Source of the DNA: Abiotrophia defectiva ATCC 49176
GTDB taxonomy: Bacteria; Bacillota; Bacilli; Lactobacillales; Aerococcaceae
Assembly (NCBI RefSeq): GCF_037041345.1
Contig: NZ_CP146287.1
Span: 1,981,143 to 2,045,142 of the forward strand
Length of the DNA stretch: 64,000 bases
Reading direction: 5' to 3'
Within the stretch, counting starts at the first letter, position 1. Each line of letters begins with the position of its first letter. Of the stretch, positions 62,629 to 64,000 are shown one piece after another. The translations under genes and the position numbers were made by a program. The notes below the pieces were generated by a model. That model saw only the letters and a program-made list of their open reading frames with translations. It had not been told where the DNA came from and did not search any database.

Positions 62629-63291
62629 TTATTTAACCCAAGTCACTAATTGATCCAGTGACTGACGAGTCTTTCGAGGAACTGAGCCAAGTCCATAGCC
62701 GAAAGACACCATGACAGAGACTCCCCATTCACTAGGATCTATTAGACCACGTTCAGTTAACAAATCAGTCACTGCCTGACGATTGAAGCCTTCCATAGCT
62801 AGAGAATCAATGCCTCGCAAGGCTGCAACCTGCATCATCTGTGCTAGTGCCAGATAGGATTGCTTGCTGGCCCAATCGAAAGTGGCACGTTCAGTGCTCA
62901 ATAAGTCAAAATCTTCCTTCTGGAAGGTCTCGAAGCGTTGTTGCTTAAATTCACAGAAGTCCTCTGGCAGTCCTTGAATTTCCCGCATCATGTAACCAAT
63001 ATAAGGCGCATCATAACGTAAACTAGCTTGCGTGCGCGATAAAATGATGACAAAATGGCTAGCTGACGCTAAAGCTTTCTGAGCACCCAAGGCGATGGGA
63101 GCCAAGGCTTGCTTGAGTGACTCCGATTCAATGACTAGAAAGTGCCAAGGCTCAAAACCATAAGAACTAGGGGCTAATTGGCCAGCTTCTAAAATCAAGT
63201 GGAAATCCTGGTCAGAAATCTTACGATTGGGATCATAGTCACGGCAGGCATAACGTCGCTTAAGTAAATCTCGAATAGCTTCTGGGGTCAT
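62629..63291 (-). CDS. Nitroreductase-family flavoprotein
   Basis: A 220-residue FMN-dependent oxidoreductase. Features are RRYACRDYDPNRKISDQDFHLILEAGQLAPSSYGFEPWHFLVIE at the N-terminus (the Arg/Ser FMN-binding pattern), a central ALAQMMQVAALRGIDSLAMEGF, and the C-terminal VMVSFGYG with KTRQSLDQLV. It reduces nitro compounds or quinones with NAD(P)H. Base composition is like the main chromosome, so it may mark the right edge of the insert. It is upstream of the ICMT-like gene on the same strand. Confidence 0.92.
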   Translation of the reverse strand: MTPEAIRDLLKRRYACRDYDPNRKISDQDFHLILEAGQLAPSSYGFEPWHFLVIESESLKQALAPIALGAQKALASASHFVIILSRTQASLRYDAPYIGYMMREIQGLPEDFCEFKQQRFETFQKEDFDLLSTERATFDWASKQSYLALAQMMQVAALRGIDSLAMEGFNRQAVTDLLTERGLIDPSEWGVSVMVSFGYGLGSVPRKTRQSLDQLVTWVK

Positions 63292-63324
63292 GATAGGGTC
63301 CTTTCTTTAGGTAGTTTACTATAT

Positions 63325-63360
63325 ATAAGAAGAAAGGCCGCTTCTGGTTTAGAAGCGGCC
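63325..63360 (-). terminator. Terminator of rpmH
   Basis: GGCCGCTTCT pairs with AGAAGCGGCC, followed on the minus strand by TTTCTTCTT. It makes rpmH monocistronic. Confidence 0.88.
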
Positions 63361-63376
63361 TGTTAAGGTCTCATAA

Positions 63377-63511
63377 TTATTGAGCTAGACGTTTGCGTCC
63401 TTTTTGGCGGCGACGTTTTAAGACGTTACGGCCGTTTTTAGTGCTCATACGTTTACGGAAACCATGCACTTTTTTACGTGTACGTTTCTTTGGTTGGTAA
63501 GTTCTCTTCAT
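63377..63511 (-). CDS. rpmH: 50S ribosomal protein L34
   Basis: The 44-residue product starts [20 protein letters not shown] and ends GRKRLAQ, the full family sequence. It was too short for a 60-residue cut-off. It lies next to oriC, its normal place. A good promoter (TTGACT, 17 bases, TAAACT) is upstream and a terminator downstream. rnpA, normally the next gene in the same operon, is separated by about 5 kb of accessory genes. Confidence 0.98.
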   Translation of the reverse strand: MKRTYQPKKRTRKKVHGFRKRMSTKNGRNVLKRRRQKGRKRLAQ

Positions 63512-63553
63512 GCGATCCACCTCCTGCTGCATTCTTGTGTAGAGTACTAGATT

Positions 63554-63582
63554 AGTTTAATGAAGTTAGGGCTGAAAGTCAA
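63554..63582 (-). promoter_or_regulatory. Promoter of rpmH
   Basis: TTGACT and TAAACT on the minus strand, 17 bases apart, about 45 bases before the rpmH start. Confidence 0.8.
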
Positions 63583-63639
63583 GGATTTTTGTAACTTTTG
63601 CTAAACTTTCTCTGTCTTAAGTAGGCACTGAATCCGACT

Positions 63640-63930
63640 CGCTGTGCACAAATATGTGGATAAGTATCATAACTTGTTCATAAGTCTTAACTATATCCAC
63701 AAGCTATTTTGGATTTATCCACAAATTTTAAACTTATGCACATTTTAGCGACTTATGCACAGAAAGAAGTTGATAATTACCCTAAAAGCTTATATAATAA
63801 GGTTTGTATGACTTTCACTTATGCACACCTAACTGTGATTTTCTCTCTAAATGGCCTTTATCCACACTTTCCATGCACCTGTGGATAAGTTTCCGTTCAT
63901 ATGTGGATAGAGAGACTTATCCACAGAAAC
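63640..63930. other. oriC: Chromosomal replication origin (oriC) with DnaA boxes
   Basis: At least five exact boxes TTATCCACA/TGTGGATAA occur at 63655, 63715, 63858, 63880 and 63917, with near matches at 63693, 63734, 63753, 63819 and 63902 (TTATGCACA or one-base variants), on both strands. An A/T-rich stretch lies at 63770-63802. Location between rpmH and the start of dnaA is typical for Firmicutes. No gene is present from 63512 to 64000. Confidence 0.93.
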
Positions 63931-63953
63931 TAGAGATAGCAAGCCGATTATGC

Positions 63954-63992
63954 TATAATAGAAGTGATTGATTCTGCTTATGAAAGAGGTGA
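63954..63992 (+). promoter_or_regulatory. dnaA promoter -10 and ribosome site
   Basis: TGCTATAAT gives an extended -10 at 63954-63959, and AAAGAGGTGA at 63983-63992 is a ribosome-binding site. The dnaA start codon must lie at or just past the window end. Confidence 0.6.
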
Positions 63993-64000
63993 CCCCGTCA

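Noticed and set aside
63640..63930. Short repeats that could suggest a CRISPR array
   Set aside because: The repeats are 9-bp DnaA boxes on both strands with irregular spacing; no 24-36-bp repeat with equal spacers exists anywhere in the window.

Overview
The window looks like the chromosome of a low-to-medium GC Firmicute of the order Lactobacillales. Supporting signs are the rpoE-pyrG-fba block, the rlmB-rae1-sigH-rpmG-secE-nusG-rplKA-rplJL block, PTS trehalose genes, a YidC lipoprotein, many strong Shine-Dalgarno (SD) sites, and oriC at the right edge. Gene order, starch and trehalose genes and base composition would fit an Aerococcaceae member such as Abiotrophia. That is inference; no 16S rRNA gene is present.

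Layout, left to right. 1-6.5 kb: the N-terminal part of hprK, an envelope-stress module (YvlD, two PspC proteins, YvlB/DUF4097) and uvrA. 6.6-15 kb: a leftward housekeeping cluster (tag, small ORF, rsmI, yazA, yabB, yabA, holB, darA, tmk, recR, ybaB, dnaX), the SRP RNA gene and three tRNAs. 15.6-22.5 kb: a ComC-type prepilin peptidase, an acyltransferase-3/SGNH protein, fba, pyrG with a CTP-attenuator-like leader, rpoE and a DUF1934 protein. 22.6-26.8 kb: lipL, ywfO, a 193-bp inverted-repeat element and an ABC exporter. 27-42 kb: rplL, rplJ, rplA, rplK, a uracil permease with a PyrR leader, nusG, pgpA, secE, rpmG, sigH, rae1, rlmB, mrnC, cysS, ung, gltX, yacL, radA and dut. 42.3-45.2 kb: an orphan MsmK-type ATPase and a cytoplasmic alpha-amylase. 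45.2-58.2 kb: dnaB, mnmE-nudix-mnmG, treR, a GerMN lipoprotein, treC, treP, jag, yidC and rnpA. 58.3-63.3 kb: accessory genes lying between rnpA and rpmH. 63.4-64 kb: rpmH, the oriC DnaA-box cluster and the dnaA promoter.

How the genes work together. Most are informational (replication, translation, tRNA and rRNA modification, DNA repair) and are read away from oriC. Several leaders look like transcription attenuators: pyrG (CTP), uraA (PyrR), rplJ (L10), and possibly nusG and mnmE. ComC and the SigH/ComX-type sigma factor hint at competence.

The best candidate for an undescribed system is an AT-rich insert at about 59.2-62.6 kb. It separates rpmH from rnpA, which are normally adjacent. It holds an Rgg/MutR-type regulator divergent from an ABC exporter, an ICMT-like membrane methyltransferase, and three micro-ORFs of 15, 27 and 12 codons, each behind a strong ribosome-binding site. 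Two of these directly follow the exporter. A perfect 16-bp palindrome sits just upstream of the regulator. This resembles a peptide-signalling or peptide-secretion cassette, but no peptide function is shown by the sequence alone. A 26-bp core perfect palindrome also recurs unchanged at three intergenic sites.
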